Assembly (NCBI GenBank): GCA_963798855.1
Contig: CAWCUU010000002.1
Coordinates: 1,860,001-1,924,000, forward strand
Direction: 5' to 3'
DNA: 64,000 bases
Origin: CAWCUU01 sp963798855
Lineage (GTDB): Bacteria; Gemmatimonadota; Gemmatimonadetes; Longimicrobiales; RSA9
A program made the translations under genes and the position numbers. This document shows, piece after piece, positions 1-8,463 of this stretch (the first letter of the stretch is position 1; the number at the start of each line of letters is the position of its first letter). The notes beneath the pieces are model-generated. The model was not told where the DNA came from. It was given only the letters and a program-made list of their open reading frames with translations, and made no database searches.

Positions 1-948
1 GAGGTCGCGGCCCCGCGCGTGCGGTGTCTCCTCTCCGCCGACTCGATTCCGGAGTTCGACGCCGCGCCGGAGCCGACCGCCGCCGCGCTTTCGGAGCTCC
101 GCCTGTATTACGCGTTCCGGGGAGGAGATCTGCAGCGTCGCAATGGCGGTCTGCTCGAGCTGCACCTGGATGGGAAGCGGCTTGCGCTCGCGCCCCACCC
201 GCCGCTGCCGCAGCGGCCGGTGCAGCTGCACCAGCCGTCCTTTCCCTGGCCCGAGGTGGATTCGCTCCGGCTCGCGGGTACCAACGCGACATCGTGCGGC
301 CCGGTCCAGGATCCGGAGCCAATGGCAACGACGCTCTGGCGCACGCCGTCCGGCGGTCGCGTCTTCGCTCTCAGCATCGGCGACCGCCCGCGCAAGTACC
401 TCTACGACCTGGATGGGGACAGCATCGCCGAGCTGGAGATCTGGGACGAGAACGGAGATGGCCGCTTCGAGGCCGAGCGCCGGTCGGAGATTCCTCTGCC
501 CGCCTATCTTTTCCCGCCCCCGCTCCCCGCGCCACCCCCGCCGATCGCGGACACGCTGGCGCCCGCCTTGCTGGGGAAGGCGATCGACAGCGCGGTGGCA
601 GACAGCACACGGGCTCTCGCTCCGCAGCGCGACACGACCGGCGTCCTGCGGGCTGCCGCGCCTCGAGCGGACAGCACGAGGGCGGCGGTCCCGGCGACTC
701 AGCGCAGAGACACCAGCCGCGACACGACCGCGGCGCCGGCCCGCCCGCGAGCGGACACGGCGCGGACGCCGCGGGAGCGTCGCCCTGCCCGAGACACGAC
801 GGCGGCGCGGGATACGGCGAGGCGGGACACGACAGCGCGACGCGACACGCTGCCGCCACGGCCGGTGAGAGTGCTGGGCGAGAGTGTCGACAGCATGAGG
901 CGGGACACGACCGCGCGACCGGACACCACCGGCGGCGGTCCACGCTGA
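1..948 (+). CDS. Unknown protein with acidic DxDGD segment and RDT-repeat tail, 5' end probably outside window
   Basis: The reading frame is open from base 1, so the true start may lie upstream; a GTG at 19 is the first possible start inside the window. No signal peptide is visible. The middle holds an acidic calcium-loop-like stretch (DLDGDSIAELEIWDENGDG), resembling FG-GAP or dockerin-type repeats. From about residue 165 the protein becomes a long Pro/Ala/Arg/Thr tail with repeated 'RRDTTA' and 'ADSTRA' words, probably disordered. It ends 20 bases before the DksA-like gene. I do not recognise the family; function unknown. Confidence 0.55.
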   Translation, partial: EVAAPRVRCLLSADSIPEFDAAPEPTAAALSELRLYYAFRGGDLQRRNGGLLELHLDGKRLALAPHPPLPQRPVQLHQPSFPWPEVDSLRLAGTNATSCGPVQDPEPMATTLWRTPSGGRVFALSIGDRPRKYLYDLDGDSIAELEIWDENGDGRFEAERRSEIPLPAYLFPPPLPAPPPPIADTLAPALLGKAIDSAVADSTRALAPQRDTTGVLRAAAPRADSTRAAVPATQRRDTSRDTTAAPARPRADTARTPRERRPARDTTAARDTARRDTTARRDTLPPRPVRVLGESVDSMRRDTTARPDTTGGGPR

Positions 949-968
949 TCAGACCGAAAGGCTTCGAC

Positions 969-1340
969 ATGGATGAAAGCGACCGGCATCACTTCGAGGA
1001 GCGGCTGCAGGAGGAGCGTCGGAAGGTGCTCGAGAATCTGCAGGATTTCGACGAGACGCTGATCCACCACGGCGAGGACGATGGCGACTTGACCAGCTAT
1101 CCGCTGCATCTGGCGGATGAGGGGACCGACACGATGGAGCAGGAGAAGGAGTATCTGCTCGCGAGCGAGGAAGGTCGTCGCCTCTACGAGATCAACGAGG
1201 CGCTGCGGGCCTTGTACCGGGAGCCGGAGCGCTATGGCCGTTGCGCGGAATGCGGCAGGGACATTTCCCGTGAGCGGCTCGAGATCGTGCCGTGGGCCCG
1301 CCTGTGCATCGAGGATGAGCGGAAGGCCGAGCAATCCTGA
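969..1340 (+). CDS. TraR/DksA family zinc-finger regulator
   Basis: 123-residue protein starting at ATG 969 (MDESDRHHFEERLQEER). An N-terminal coiled-coil half is followed by the family-typical 'LADEGTDTMEQEKEYLL' segment and a C-terminal zinc-finger region. Proteins of this family bind RNA polymerase in its secondary channel and change initiation. The finger reads C-A-E-C, 17 residues, then C-I-E-D, so the fourth usual Cys is Asp and the site is C3D or degenerate. The gene overlaps the next gene (ATG 1315) by 26 bases, suggesting coupled translation. Family assignment is firm; regulatory target unknown. Confidence 0.88.
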   Translation: MDESDRHHFEERLQEERRKVLENLQDFDETLIHHGEDDGDLTSYPLHLADEGTDTMEQEKEYLLASEEGRRLYEINEALRALYREPERYGRCAECGRDISRERLEIVPWARLCIEDERKAEQS

Positions 1341-2697
1341 GCTGACGGCGCCGGAGCCGGACGCTGCGCTGCTCGCGCGGACTCGCGAGCGGCGCAGCCG
1401 CGTTCTGGAAGCGCTGTCGGAGCAGTCGGCGATGGTCCTGGCGGCGACCCCCGAGCTGCGGGTCGGCCGCGACATCGAGGTGCCCTACATCGTGGACCCC
1501 GATCTCTACTACCTCACCGGCTTCGAGGAGCCGGAGGCGGTGGCGGTGCTGCTGCCGCAAGGGAGCGAGCGGCGATTCGTGCTGTTCGTGCGGCCGCGCG
1601 ACCCCGCTCGCGAGCTCTGGACCGGACCTCGCGGCGGGCCGGAGCGCGCGCGCGAAGTTTTCGGTGCCGAGGAGGCCTATCCGCTGAACGAGATCGAGGC
1701 GCGGCTCCCCGAGCTGCTTCGGGGGACCGATACGGTACACTTCCGCACGCCCTCGTCGCGACCGGACGTCGAGCGGGTGCTACGAGGGGTCCTCGCGGAC
1801 GCGCAGCGGACGAGGCAGCGAAGCGGGATCGGCCCACGGGTGCTGGCGGATCCCGGCGTCCTGCTGGACGACCTGCGGCTGGTGAAGGACGCGGACGAGA
1901 TCGCCTGGCTGCGGCGGGCGGCGCGGGTATCCGCCGAGGCCTTCGCGGAAGCCGCACACACGATACGCGCCGGTGTCGGCGAATGGGAGGTGCAGGCGGC
2001 GCTGGAAGCGGGGTTCCGGCGCCGCGGCGCCGATGGACCCGCCTTCGGCACCATCGTCGCGTCGGGGCCCGCCGCCACGGTGCTCCACTACGTGGCGAAC
2101 CGGCGCGTTCTGCAGGACGGCGAGCTCGTTCTCATCGACGGCGGCGCTCGCTGGCGCGGGTACGCCGCGGACATCTCGCGCACGTACCCCGTGAAAGGCC
2201 GTTTCGACGACGCCCAGCGGCGCGCCTACGAGATCGTCGTCGCTGCGCACAATGCCGCGATCGCGGCCGCTCAGCCCGGCGCAACGACGGCCGACATCCA
2301 CGACGCGGCGCTCGACGTGCTGATCGCCGGCCTCGTCGACGTCGGCGTGCTGGAAGGGGACGTCCAGGGGTTGCGCGAGCGGCCGGACAGCTTTCGCCCG
2401 TTCTTTCCGCACCGGACCTCGCACTGGCTGGGCCTCGAGGTCCACGACGTCGGCGACTATGTCGTGGACGGCAGGCCCCGCACGCTGCGTCCGGGGATGG
2501 TCCTGACCGTCGAGCCCGGTCTCTATTTCGCCGAGAGCGGGACACCCGACATTCCCGATGCGCTCCGTGGTAGCGGAATCCGTCTCGAGGACGACGTGCT
2601 CGTCACCCTCTCCGGCCCGGATGTGCTGACCGGCGCGCTCCCGATTCGCGTCAGCGAGGTCGAGCGCTTGCTGGCCGCGCGCGAGCGAGACTCTTGA
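1315..2697 (+). CDS. pepP: Xaa-Pro aminopeptidase (peptidase M24B)
   Basis: 460 residues, close to the usual 440-460 of PepP. It removes N-terminal residues that precede proline, in the cytoplasm. The N-terminal third is the AMP_N (creatinase N-like) domain. The C-terminal pita-bread domain shows all five dimetal ligands: D275 and D286 (LIDGGARWRGYAADIS), H370 (TSHWLGLEVHD), E400 (TVEPGLYF) and E425 (GIRLEDD). I chose ATG 1315 (MSGRPSNPEL) inside the end of the DksA-like gene because upstream in-frame sequence is antisense-like and Arg/Ser-rich. The overlap implies a two-gene operon. Confidence 0.92.
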   Translation: MSGRPSNPELTAPEPDAALLARTRERRSRVLEALSEQSAMVLAATPELRVGRDIEVPYIVDPDLYYLTGFEEPEAVAVLLPQGSERRFVLFVRPRDPARELWTGPRGGPERAREVFGAEEAYPLNEIEARLPELLRGTDTVHFRTPSSRPDVERVLRGVLADAQRTRQRSGIGPRVLADPGVLLDDLRLVKDADEIAWLRRAARVSAEAFAEAAHTIRAGVGEWEVQAALEAGFRRRGADGPAFGTIVASGPAATVLHYVANRRVLQDGELVLIDGGARWRGYAADISRTYPVKGRFDDAQRRAYEIVVAAHNAAIAAAQPGATTADIHDAALDVLIAGLVDVGVLEGDVQGLRERPDSFRPFFPHRTSHWLGLEVHDVGDYVVDGRPRTLRPGMVLTVEPGLYFAESGTPDIPDALRGSGIRLEDDVLVTLSGPDVLTGALPIRVSEVERLLAARERDS

Positions 2698-2746
2698 CGC
2701 TGGGCGAGCGCGGGCGCACTCTTCGCCGTCGTTCGGTCGCTGTTCG

Positions 2747-2776
2747 GCCGGCTTCGGGCCGGCTCCGCACCGGAGC
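2747..2776. repeat. Two adjoining perfect hairpins in the pepP-downstream gap
   Basis: Stem GCCGGC (2747-2752) pairs with 2758-2763. Directly after it GCTCCG (2762-2767) pairs with CGGAGC (2771-2776) around a CAC loop. Both are short GC stems with 3-5 nt loops, like the coding mini-hairpin arrays elsewhere in the window. No T-run follows, so this is not a classic terminator. Confidence 0.45.
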
Positions 2777-2779
2777 GCG

Positions 2780-3205
2780 ATGGATCGTCTGCGACTGCTC
2801 GTCGTACCCCCCGAATCGCTCACGCTGGGCGAGCGCGCGCTGGCTCTCGTGCAGGCGCGGGCGTACGGTCGCGCGGCAGCCGAACGGGCACGAAGCGCCG
2901 ATCAGCTCGAGGAGGCGCCCCTGACCTGTTTCCTCGAGAACGTCGTTCGACCGGCCGCCGAGGCGGGCCTGCTTTCGCCGGGCGGCAGCGCGCAGTGGGA
3001 GGACGCGTCCGACAGCGGCCAGATGCTGCGCGACTCGCGGGTGCAGGCGTTCTTCTTCGGTTGGCACGAGCGAGCGACGGAGATCCTGGCCGAGATCGCG
3101 GAATCGCCGGACGACAGCCCGCTGCGTGCCCGCTGGTTCCTCGACTCGATCGAGGCGCTGCCGCACCCGCCGCGATCCGCCGAGCCGGGGACCGAGCAGA
3201 GCTGA
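2780..3205 (+). CDS. Conserved-looking hypothetical cytoplasmic protein
   Basis: 141 residues from ATG 2780 (MDRLRLLVVPPESLTLGER). Amphipathic and Ala/Glu/Arg-rich with no signal peptide, membrane helix or recognised motif; one FFFGWHERA segment stands out near residue 92. It lies 82 bases after pepP on the same strand and ends 24 bases before the convergent recX. Codon use looks like that of its neighbours, so it is probably a real gene. I do not recognise a family. Confidence 0.6.
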   Translation: MDRLRLLVVPPESLTLGERALALVQARAYGRAAAERARSADQLEEAPLTCFLENVVRPAAEAGLLSPGGSAQWEDASDSGQMLRDSRVQAFFFGWHERATEILAEIAESPDDSPLRARWFLDSIEALPHPPRSAEPGTEQS

Positions 3206-3229
3206 GCGGCCTCTCCCGGGCCGGCCGAA

Positions 3230-3709
3230 TCAGGACAACACGTCCTCCGCCGCGGCGCGTGCGGCCTCGATCGTGAAGCCGCGTCGTGCCAGATGGGCAT
3301 GGAGGCAATGTCGCAGCCGGAGCCGCTGATCGCCGGCCGGCGGGGCGGCGATGCCGCCGAGCGAGCGGCGCGCCCAGGCACGGGCCGCTCGGAGGGCGAG
3401 CGCCGCCTCGTCCACCTCCTCCTCGGCCCAGGCCCGCTCCACTGCCACGCGCGCGATGTCCGCGGCGACGCCTTTCGCGCGCAGCTCCGCCAGGAGCGCG
3501 CGTCGCCCCTTCGGTCGCAGGCGGACGCGCTCCCGGACGAAGCTCTCGGCGAAGGCGGCGTCGTCCAGGTAGCCCCTCCGCTCCAGCTCGAGAACGCACG
3601 CATCCACCGCCTCATCCGGATGGCCCTTGCGGGAAAGGCGATCGCGAAGCTCGGCGACCGACCGAGCGCGGCTCGCCAGCAGAGCGTAAGCCGTGTCCAG
3701 GATCTCCAT
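3230..3709 (-). CDS. recX: RecX regulatory protein
   Basis: 159 residues, typical for RecX. It shows the repeated three-helix pattern of the family: ALLASRARSVAELRDRL, then RRGYLDDAAFAESFVRER and RPKGRRALLAELRAKGV, and a third degenerate repeat at the C-terminus (HLARRGFTIEAARAAAE). RecX binds RecA filaments and limits their extension. No recA lies beside it here; it stands alone on the minus strand between two plus-strand genes. Start is the ATG at 3709 (MEILDTAYALLA); no strong ribosome-binding site is visible upstream. Confidence 0.9.
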   Translation of the reverse strand: MEILDTAYALLASRARSVAELRDRLSRKGHPDEAVDACVLELERRGYLDDAAFAESFVRERVRLRPKGRRALLAELRAKGVAADIARVAVERAWAEEEVDEAALALRAARAWARRSLGGIAAPPAGDQRLRLRHCLHAHLARRGFTIEAARAAAEDVLS

Positions 3710-3822
3710 GAAGTCTGAAGTTTCGTTGGTGAAGTGCGAAGTGCAAAGTGTTAGGGGCGAATCATGAAGATGGAATGTCGAATCGGGAGCTCGGGATTCT
3801 GAATCGGGGAATTCGGGGGAGC

Positions 3823-4596
3823 GTGAAGCGCGAGGAAGGGGTCATCGCGCTGACACGGGAGGTCAGCGACACGATCGCGCGGTGCGAGCTGACGCACCTC
3901 GAGCGGCAGCCGATCGACCTGGGGCGGGCGCGCGCGCAGCACGCCGCATACGAGCGCGCACTGGAGGCGGCTGGCTGCACGGTACAGCGGCTACCCCCGC
4001 TTCACGAGCACGCCGATGCCGTTTTCGTCGAGGATACGGCGCTGGTGCTGGACGAGATCGCGGTCCTCTGTCGGCCGGGCGCGGAGTCGCGACGGGGCGA
4101 AGTCCAGACCGTCTCGGAGGCGCTGGCGCCGCTCCGGCCATCCTGCGCGATCGCCGCCGGCACACTCGACGGCGGCGACGTTCTTCGCCTCGGCCGCCGC
4201 GTCTACGTCGGTCGCTCCGGGCGTAGCGATGCCGACGGGATCCGTCAGCTCGAGCGCCTGCTGGCCCCGCTCGGGTACGAGGTCCGCCCCGTGGACTTCG
4301 CCGGCTGCCTGCACCTCAAAAGCGCCGTGACCGTCGTCGCCGACGGCGTGCTCCTGGGAAACCGCGCGTTCGTGGACCCCGCCATCTTCCACGCCGACTG
4401 GCTCGACGTCGACCCGGCGGAGCCACTCGCCGGCAACGCCTTGCGCGTCGGCGATCGGGTGCTGCATCCGGCCGGATTCCCGCGCACCACCCAAAGGCTG
4501 CGTCGTGCGGGGCTGGAGGTGCTGACCCTCCCGGCCTCAGAGCTCGCGAAGGCCGAGGGCGGTCTGACCTGCTGCAGCCTCCTGATCGAGACGTGA
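3823..4596 (+). CDS. ddaH: Dimethylarginine dimethylaminohydrolase (dimethylargininase)
   Basis: About 257 residues from GTG 3823 (VKREEGVIALTREVS). Bacterial DDAH normally begins near 'IALTREVS', so the in-frame upstream GTG 3748 and ATG 3775 would add an unlikely low-complexity leader. The enzyme hydrolyses methylated arginines to citrulline and methylamines. Visible active-site features of the guanidine-modifying fold are FVEDTALVL, the LDGGDVL segment, His164 (GCLHLKSAV) and catalytic Cys250 (GGLTCCSLL near the C-terminus). A citrulline-forming arginine deiminase of the same fold is the alternative, but length and the TCCS motif favour DDAH. It is single-gene, followed by a 231-base gap. 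Confidence 0.88.
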   Translation: MKREEGVIALTREVSDTIARCELTHLERQPIDLGRARAQHAAYERALEAAGCTVQRLPPLHEHADAVFVEDTALVLDEIAVLCRPGAESRRGEVQTVSEALAPLRPSCAIAAGTLDGGDVLRLGRRVYVGRSGRSDADGIRQLERLLAPLGYEVRPVDFAGCLHLKSAVTVVADGVLLGNRAFVDPAIFHADWLDVDPAEPLAGNALRVGDRVLHPAGFPRTTQRLRRAGLEVLTLPASELAKAEGGLTCCSLLIET

Positions 4597-4739
4597 GCGG
4601 CGGCGGCTCCGCAGAAGGCGGGAGAGTGTCCGATTCCGGGACGTGCGATCCCGTAGCCGGGCGTCGAGGCACGTATACCACCTCTGTAGTGGCGCTCTAT
4701 ATCGTGTATTACCAACGACTTATGATTAGGTGTGACTCC

Positions 4740-4753
4740 GGCACGCGACTTCC
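4740..4753 (+). promoter_or_regulatory. Weak sigma-54-like element upstream of tolC-type gene
   Basis: GGCACG, four bases, TTCC matches the -24/-12 consensus GGCACG-N4-TTGC except at the critical -12 GC. It sits 75 bases before the outer-membrane gene of an operon that itself encodes an NtrC-type sigma-54 activator. The mismatch makes this tentative. The rest of 4597-4827 is locally AT-richer (around 4690-4730) and holds no gene. Confidence 0.2.
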
Positions 4754-4827
4754 TCTGGAGTAGGGTGCGCCGCGGGGCTGCATCCCGTCGCGGTGCGCTC
4801 AAACACAGGGAAGGAAGTGAAGGAGTC

Positions 4828-6357
4828 GTGAGGTCGGCGAATCGGAACCGGATTCTGACAATTGCGGGGACTCTCGCGCTCTTGCTGGGGGGAGCCCCGG
4901 CGCGAGCGCAGTCGCCGGATACGCTGCATTCGACGTTGACGCTGGAGCAGGCGATCGACCTGGCCCGGGGGCACAACCCGACATACGGTCAGGCACTGAA
5001 CGACGAGGCAGTCGCGGTGTGGCAGGTGCGGGAGGCGTACGCGAACCTGCTGCCGAGCGCGTCGACGAACGTTTCGCTGCAATACCAGGCGCCGGGCACA
5101 CCGCTGTTCGGGCTGCTGACGTCGGCGGACGTGGGCATAAGCCGAACGCCGGCGTACTACTTCTCGGATTACTACATCGGGCTGAACTACCAGCTGGACG
5201 GCACGACGCTGTTCCGCGTGCCGCGAGCGCGGGCGAATCGGAAGGCGGTGGCGGCGCAGGTCAATGCGGCGGCGTTCACGCTGGTGACGGATGTGACGGC
5301 GCAGTACGTGGCGGCGCTGCACGCGCAGGAGGCGCTGAGCCTTGCGACGGAGGACCTGGCGCGGGCGGAGGAGAACTGGAAGCTGGCGGTGGCGCGGGTG
5401 CAGGTCGGGGCGGCGAGCCCGCTGGACTCGTTGCAGGCGGCGGTGGAGCGGGGACGTGCGCAGGTGACGGAGCTGCGGGCGCGCACGCTGTCGCGCACGG
5501 AGCGACGCCGGCTCATGGAGCAGATCGGGGTGTTGATGGATACGGATGTGGAGCTCACGAGCGAGCTGGCGGTGTTCGAGCCGAAGTGGACGGAGTCGGA
5601 GCTGCTGGCGGCCGCGCTGAGTGCGAATCCGGATCTGATCGCACAGCGGGCGACGGCGTCGTCTGCGCGCGCGGCGGCGCGCTCGGCGAAGACCGCGTAT
5701 CTGCCGTCGCTGCGCTTTTCAATGGGCTGGTCCGGGTTCACGCGGAAGTCGGGCGATCCTGCGGGCCTCGTGTCGAACGCGGAGTCGTCGGCTGCGTCGC
5801 AGATGGCGGGATGCGAGCAGATGAACGCGATCTCGGCGGGGCTGTCCCAGCCGCTGTCGGGCTACCCCAAGGACTGCTCGAAGTACAGCTTCACGGACGA
5901 GCAGCGGCAGCTCCTGCTGCAACAGAACGATGTGTTCCCGTTCAACTTCTCGACACAGCCGCTGACGGCGACGATGACGGTGTCGCTGCCGCTGTTCCAG
6001 GGGTTCACGCGGCAGCGGCAGGTGGAGGAGGCGCAGGCGACCGCGGACGATGCGCGGCTGGCGGCGAGCGCGCAGGAGCTGCGGCTCCGCACCGAGGTCG
6101 GCAGCTCGCTGGAAGAGCTTCAGGCGTCGTACGTGGCGGTGGGAATCGAGCGGCGCAATCGGGAGCTTGCGCGCGAGCAGTTCCGGCGAGCGCAGGAGCG
6201 CTACCGGTTGGGCGCCGGCTCCTACCTGGAGCTGCAGCAGGCGAAGACGGATGTGGCGAGGGCGGAACAGGACGCGCTGGATGCGGTTTCCGCCTTCCAC
6301 CAGGCTCTCACGAGCCTCGAGGCGCTGGTGGGGCGGCGCCTGGAAGCGGGGGAGTGA
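4828..6357 (+). CDS. TolC-family outer-membrane efflux protein
   Basis: 509 residues from GTG 4828 (VRSANRNRILTIAG), preceded by AGGAAG/AGGAG-like sequence. It forms the outer-membrane and periplasmic duct of a tripartite exporter. A signal peptide ends ARA|QSPD, with Gln at +1. Two outer-membrane efflux repeats follow, with long coiled-coil stretches around residues 150-240 and 395-500 (e.g. FRRAQERYRLGAGSYLELQQAK). A 60-residue insert with two cysteines (about 335-390) lies between the repeats. It is separated by one base from the adaptor gene and is the first gene of the eight-gene operon. Confidence 0.9.
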   Translation: MRSANRNRILTIAGTLALLLGGAPARAQSPDTLHSTLTLEQAIDLARGHNPTYGQALNDEAVAVWQVREAYANLLPSASTNVSLQYQAPGTPLFGLLTSADVGISRTPAYYFSDYYIGLNYQLDGTTLFRVPRARANRKAVAAQVNAAAFTLVTDVTAQYVAALHAQEALSLATEDLARAEENWKLAVARVQVGAASPLDSLQAAVERGRAQVTELRARTLSRTERRRLMEQIGVLMDTDVELTSELAVFEPKWTESELLAAALSANPDLIAQRATASSARAAARSAKTAYLPSLRFSMGWSGFTRKSGDPAGLVSNAESSAASQMAGCEQMNAISAGLSQPLSGYPKDCSKYSFTDEQRQLLLQQNDVFPFNFSTQPLTATMTVSLPLFQGFTRQRQVEEAQATADDARLAASAQELRLRTEVGSSLEELQASYVAVGIERRNRELAREQFRRAQERYRLGAGSYLELQQAKTDVARAEQDALDAVSAFHQALTSLEALVGRRLEAGE

Positions 6358-6358
6358 C

Positions 6359-7603
6359 ATGGATATCGTGCGCCCGAAGAAATCGAACAGGAAGCGCTGG
6401 ATCTACGCGGGCGCGGCGATCGTCGTGGTCGCCGCCGTGACGCTGGGGATCTCGCGCATCCAGCCGGCGGCGCCATCTGTGGACGGCGGCACGCTTTGGC
6501 GCGACACCGTGCGACAGGGGACGATGGTGCGGCAGGTGCGCGGCCCGGGGACGCTGGTGCCGGAGCGGATCCGCTGGATCTCGGCGGTCACGGCGGGGCG
6601 GGTGGAGAAGATCCACCTGGAGGCGGGGACGACGGTCGAGCCGGGTACGGTGCTGCTGGAGATGAGCAACCCGGATGTCCAGCTGGAGCTGCTCGAGGCG
6701 CAGCGGCAGCTGACACAGGCGGAGTCGGAGGTCGTGAACCTACGCTCGACGCTGGAGGCGCAGCGGCTGAACCAGAAAGCGACGGTGGCGTCGGCGTACC
6801 AGCAGCTGCAGGAGGCGAAGCGAACGCTACAGACGAACCGCGAGCTGAAGCAACGCAACCTCATCGCCGATAACGACGTCAAAACATCGGAAGAGCGTCT
6901 CGAGGAGCTGCAGACGCGCTACGACGTCGAGCAGGACCGGCTGAAGGTGATGAGCGATGCCGAGAAGGCGCAGATGGAGGTGCAGCAGGCGCAGGTGCAG
7001 CGGCTGCGCTCGATCGTCGGCTTCCGCCGGGACCAGGTCTCATCGATGGTCGTGCACGCCGGGAGCGAAGGGGTGCTGCAGGATCTGCCGCTCGAGGTGG
7101 GGCAGTGGGTGAATCCCGGCGTGGTGCTGGCGCGTATCGTGGAACCGGGGAGGCTGAAGGCGGTGCTGCGCGTGCCGGAGACGCAGGCGAACGAGGTGCA
7201 GCTCGGCCAGACCGCGGAGATCGACACGCGCAACGGGGTCGTGCAGGGCACCGTGTCGCGGATGGATCCGGCGGCGCAGAACGGGACGGTCGGGGTGGAC
7301 GTCCGGCTGGAGGGCGATCTTCCGCCCGGCGCGCGCCCGGACCTGAGCGTGGACGGCACGATCGAGGTGGACCGGCTCGAGAACGTCGTCTATGTGGGGC
7401 GTCCGACGTACGGTCAGCCGAACAGCAGCGTGGGGCTCTTCAAGGTGGTGGACGGCGGGAACGCGGCGGTGCGCGTCACCGTCCGACTGGGACTGGCGTC
7501 CGTCAATACCGTGCAGGTGTTGAGCGGACTCCAACCCGGAGACCAGGTCATACTGTCTGACATGTCGGCGTACGATCACACGGACCGGGTGCGCATCCGC
7601 TGA
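6359..7603 (+). CDS. HlyD/MacA-type periplasmic adaptor
   Basis: 414 residues from ATG 6359, one base after the TolC stop. One N-terminal membrane helix (about 14-32) follows a basic start (MDIVRPKKSNRKRW). Then come a biotinyl-lipoyl half-domain (SAVTAGRVEKIHLEAGTTVEPGT), a coiled coil (about residues 105-220), the second lipoyl half (SEGVLQDLPLEVGQWV) and beta-barrel and membrane-proximal domains. It links the inner-membrane ABC permeases to the TolC-like channel. Gene order TolC-adaptor-ATPase-permease matches MacAB-type systems. Only one adaptor is present for two downstream permeases. Confidence 0.9.
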   Translation: MDIVRPKKSNRKRWIYAGAAIVVVAAVTLGISRIQPAAPSVDGGTLWRDTVRQGTMVRQVRGPGTLVPERIRWISAVTAGRVEKIHLEAGTTVEPGTVLLEMSNPDVQLELLEAQRQLTQAESEVVNLRSTLEAQRLNQKATVASAYQQLQEAKRTLQTNRELKQRNLIADNDVKTSEERLEELQTRYDVEQDRLKVMSDAEKAQMEVQQAQVQRLRSIVGFRRDQVSSMVVHAGSEGVLQDLPLEVGQWVNPGVVLARIVEPGRLKAVLRVPETQANEVQLGQTAEIDTRNGVVQGTVSRMDPAAQNGTVGVDVRLEGDLPPGARPDLSVDGTIEVDRLENVVYVGRPTYGQPNSSVGLFKVVDGGNAAVRVTVRLGLASVNTVQVLSGLQPGDQVILSDMSAYDHTDRVRIR

Positions 7604-7658
7604 GCCCGTGACGACCGCGCCGGGGCGACCGGCGCATCATCCAACCGAGGAGACGACC

Positions 7659-8438
7659 ATGGCGGGAGCAGTCGAAGCGAGGGAGAGCGCCACGGCCGAG
7701 CAGGCGGGTGACCCCCTGATCCGCCTGGAGAACGTGCGCAAGGTCTTCCTGACCGAGGAGGTCGAGACCCACGCGTTGTCGGGGATCCACCTGAACATCC
7801 GGCAGGGCGACTTCCTGTCGGTGGCGGGGCCGTCGGGGTGCGGCAAGACGACGATGCTGTCGATCCTGGGGTTGCTCGACACGCCATCCGATGGGCGTTA
7901 CCTGCTGAACGGCCACGAGGTGGCGGAGCTGAATGCGTCGGACCGCGCGCGGATCCGCAACCGCGAGATCGGCTTCATCTTCCAGGCGTTCAACCTGATC
8001 GGCGACCTCAACGTGTACGAGAACGTCGAGCTGCCGCTGACGTACCGGGGCATGTCGTCCGGTGAGCGGAAGCAGCGGGTGCTGGAGGCGCTGGAGCGGG
8101 TCGGAATGTCGCACCGTGTGAAGCACTATCCGGCGCAGCTGTCGGGCGGTCAGCAGCAGCGGGTTGCCGTGGCGCGCGCGATCTGTGGGCGGCCGTCGAT
8201 CCTGCTGGCGGACGAGCCGACCGGGAACCTCGACTCGAAGAACGGCGAAGCCGTGATGGACCTGCTGCGCGAGCTGCACCGTGAGGGAGCGACGATCTGC
8301 ATGGTGACGCACGACCCGCGCTATGCGCGCTATGCGGACCGGACGATCCACCTGTTCGACGGCCAGATCGTTCGTGACGAGGCGCAGCAGCCGGGGGCTG
8401 CGGAGGAGCTGGAGGAGAGCGGCTTCGAGCTGAACTAG
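7659..8438 (+). CDS. ABC transporter ATP-binding protein (MacB/LolD-like), first copy
   Basis: 259 residues from ATG 7659 with a GAGGAG Shine-Dalgarno ten bases upstream; the GTG at 7608 would add a low-complexity leader. Walker A is GPSGCGKTT (about 57-65), then signature LSGGQQQRVAVARA, Walker B ILLADEPTGNLD and the H-loop VTHD. It powers the adjacent FtsX-type permease by mechanotransmission rather than classical pore transport (family knowledge). A slightly longer N-terminus than LolD is seen. The stop TAG is followed at once by GGGCCAGGGCGAGG, a short form of the hexamer repeat found after other genes of this operon. Confidence 0.92.
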   Translation: MAGAVEARESATAEQAGDPLIRLENVRKVFLTEEVETHALSGIHLNIRQGDFLSVAGPSGCGKTTMLSILGLLDTPSDGRYLLNGHEVAELNASDRARIRNREIGFIFQAFNLIGDLNVYENVELPLTYRGMSSGERKQRVLEALERVGMSHRVKHYPAQLSGGQQQRVAVARAICGRPSILLADEPTGNLDSKNGEAVMDLLRELHREGATICMVTHDPRYARYADRTIHLFDGQIVRDEAQQPGAAEELEESGFELN

Positions 8439-8463
8439 GGCCAGGGCGAGGTCGGAGGACCGC

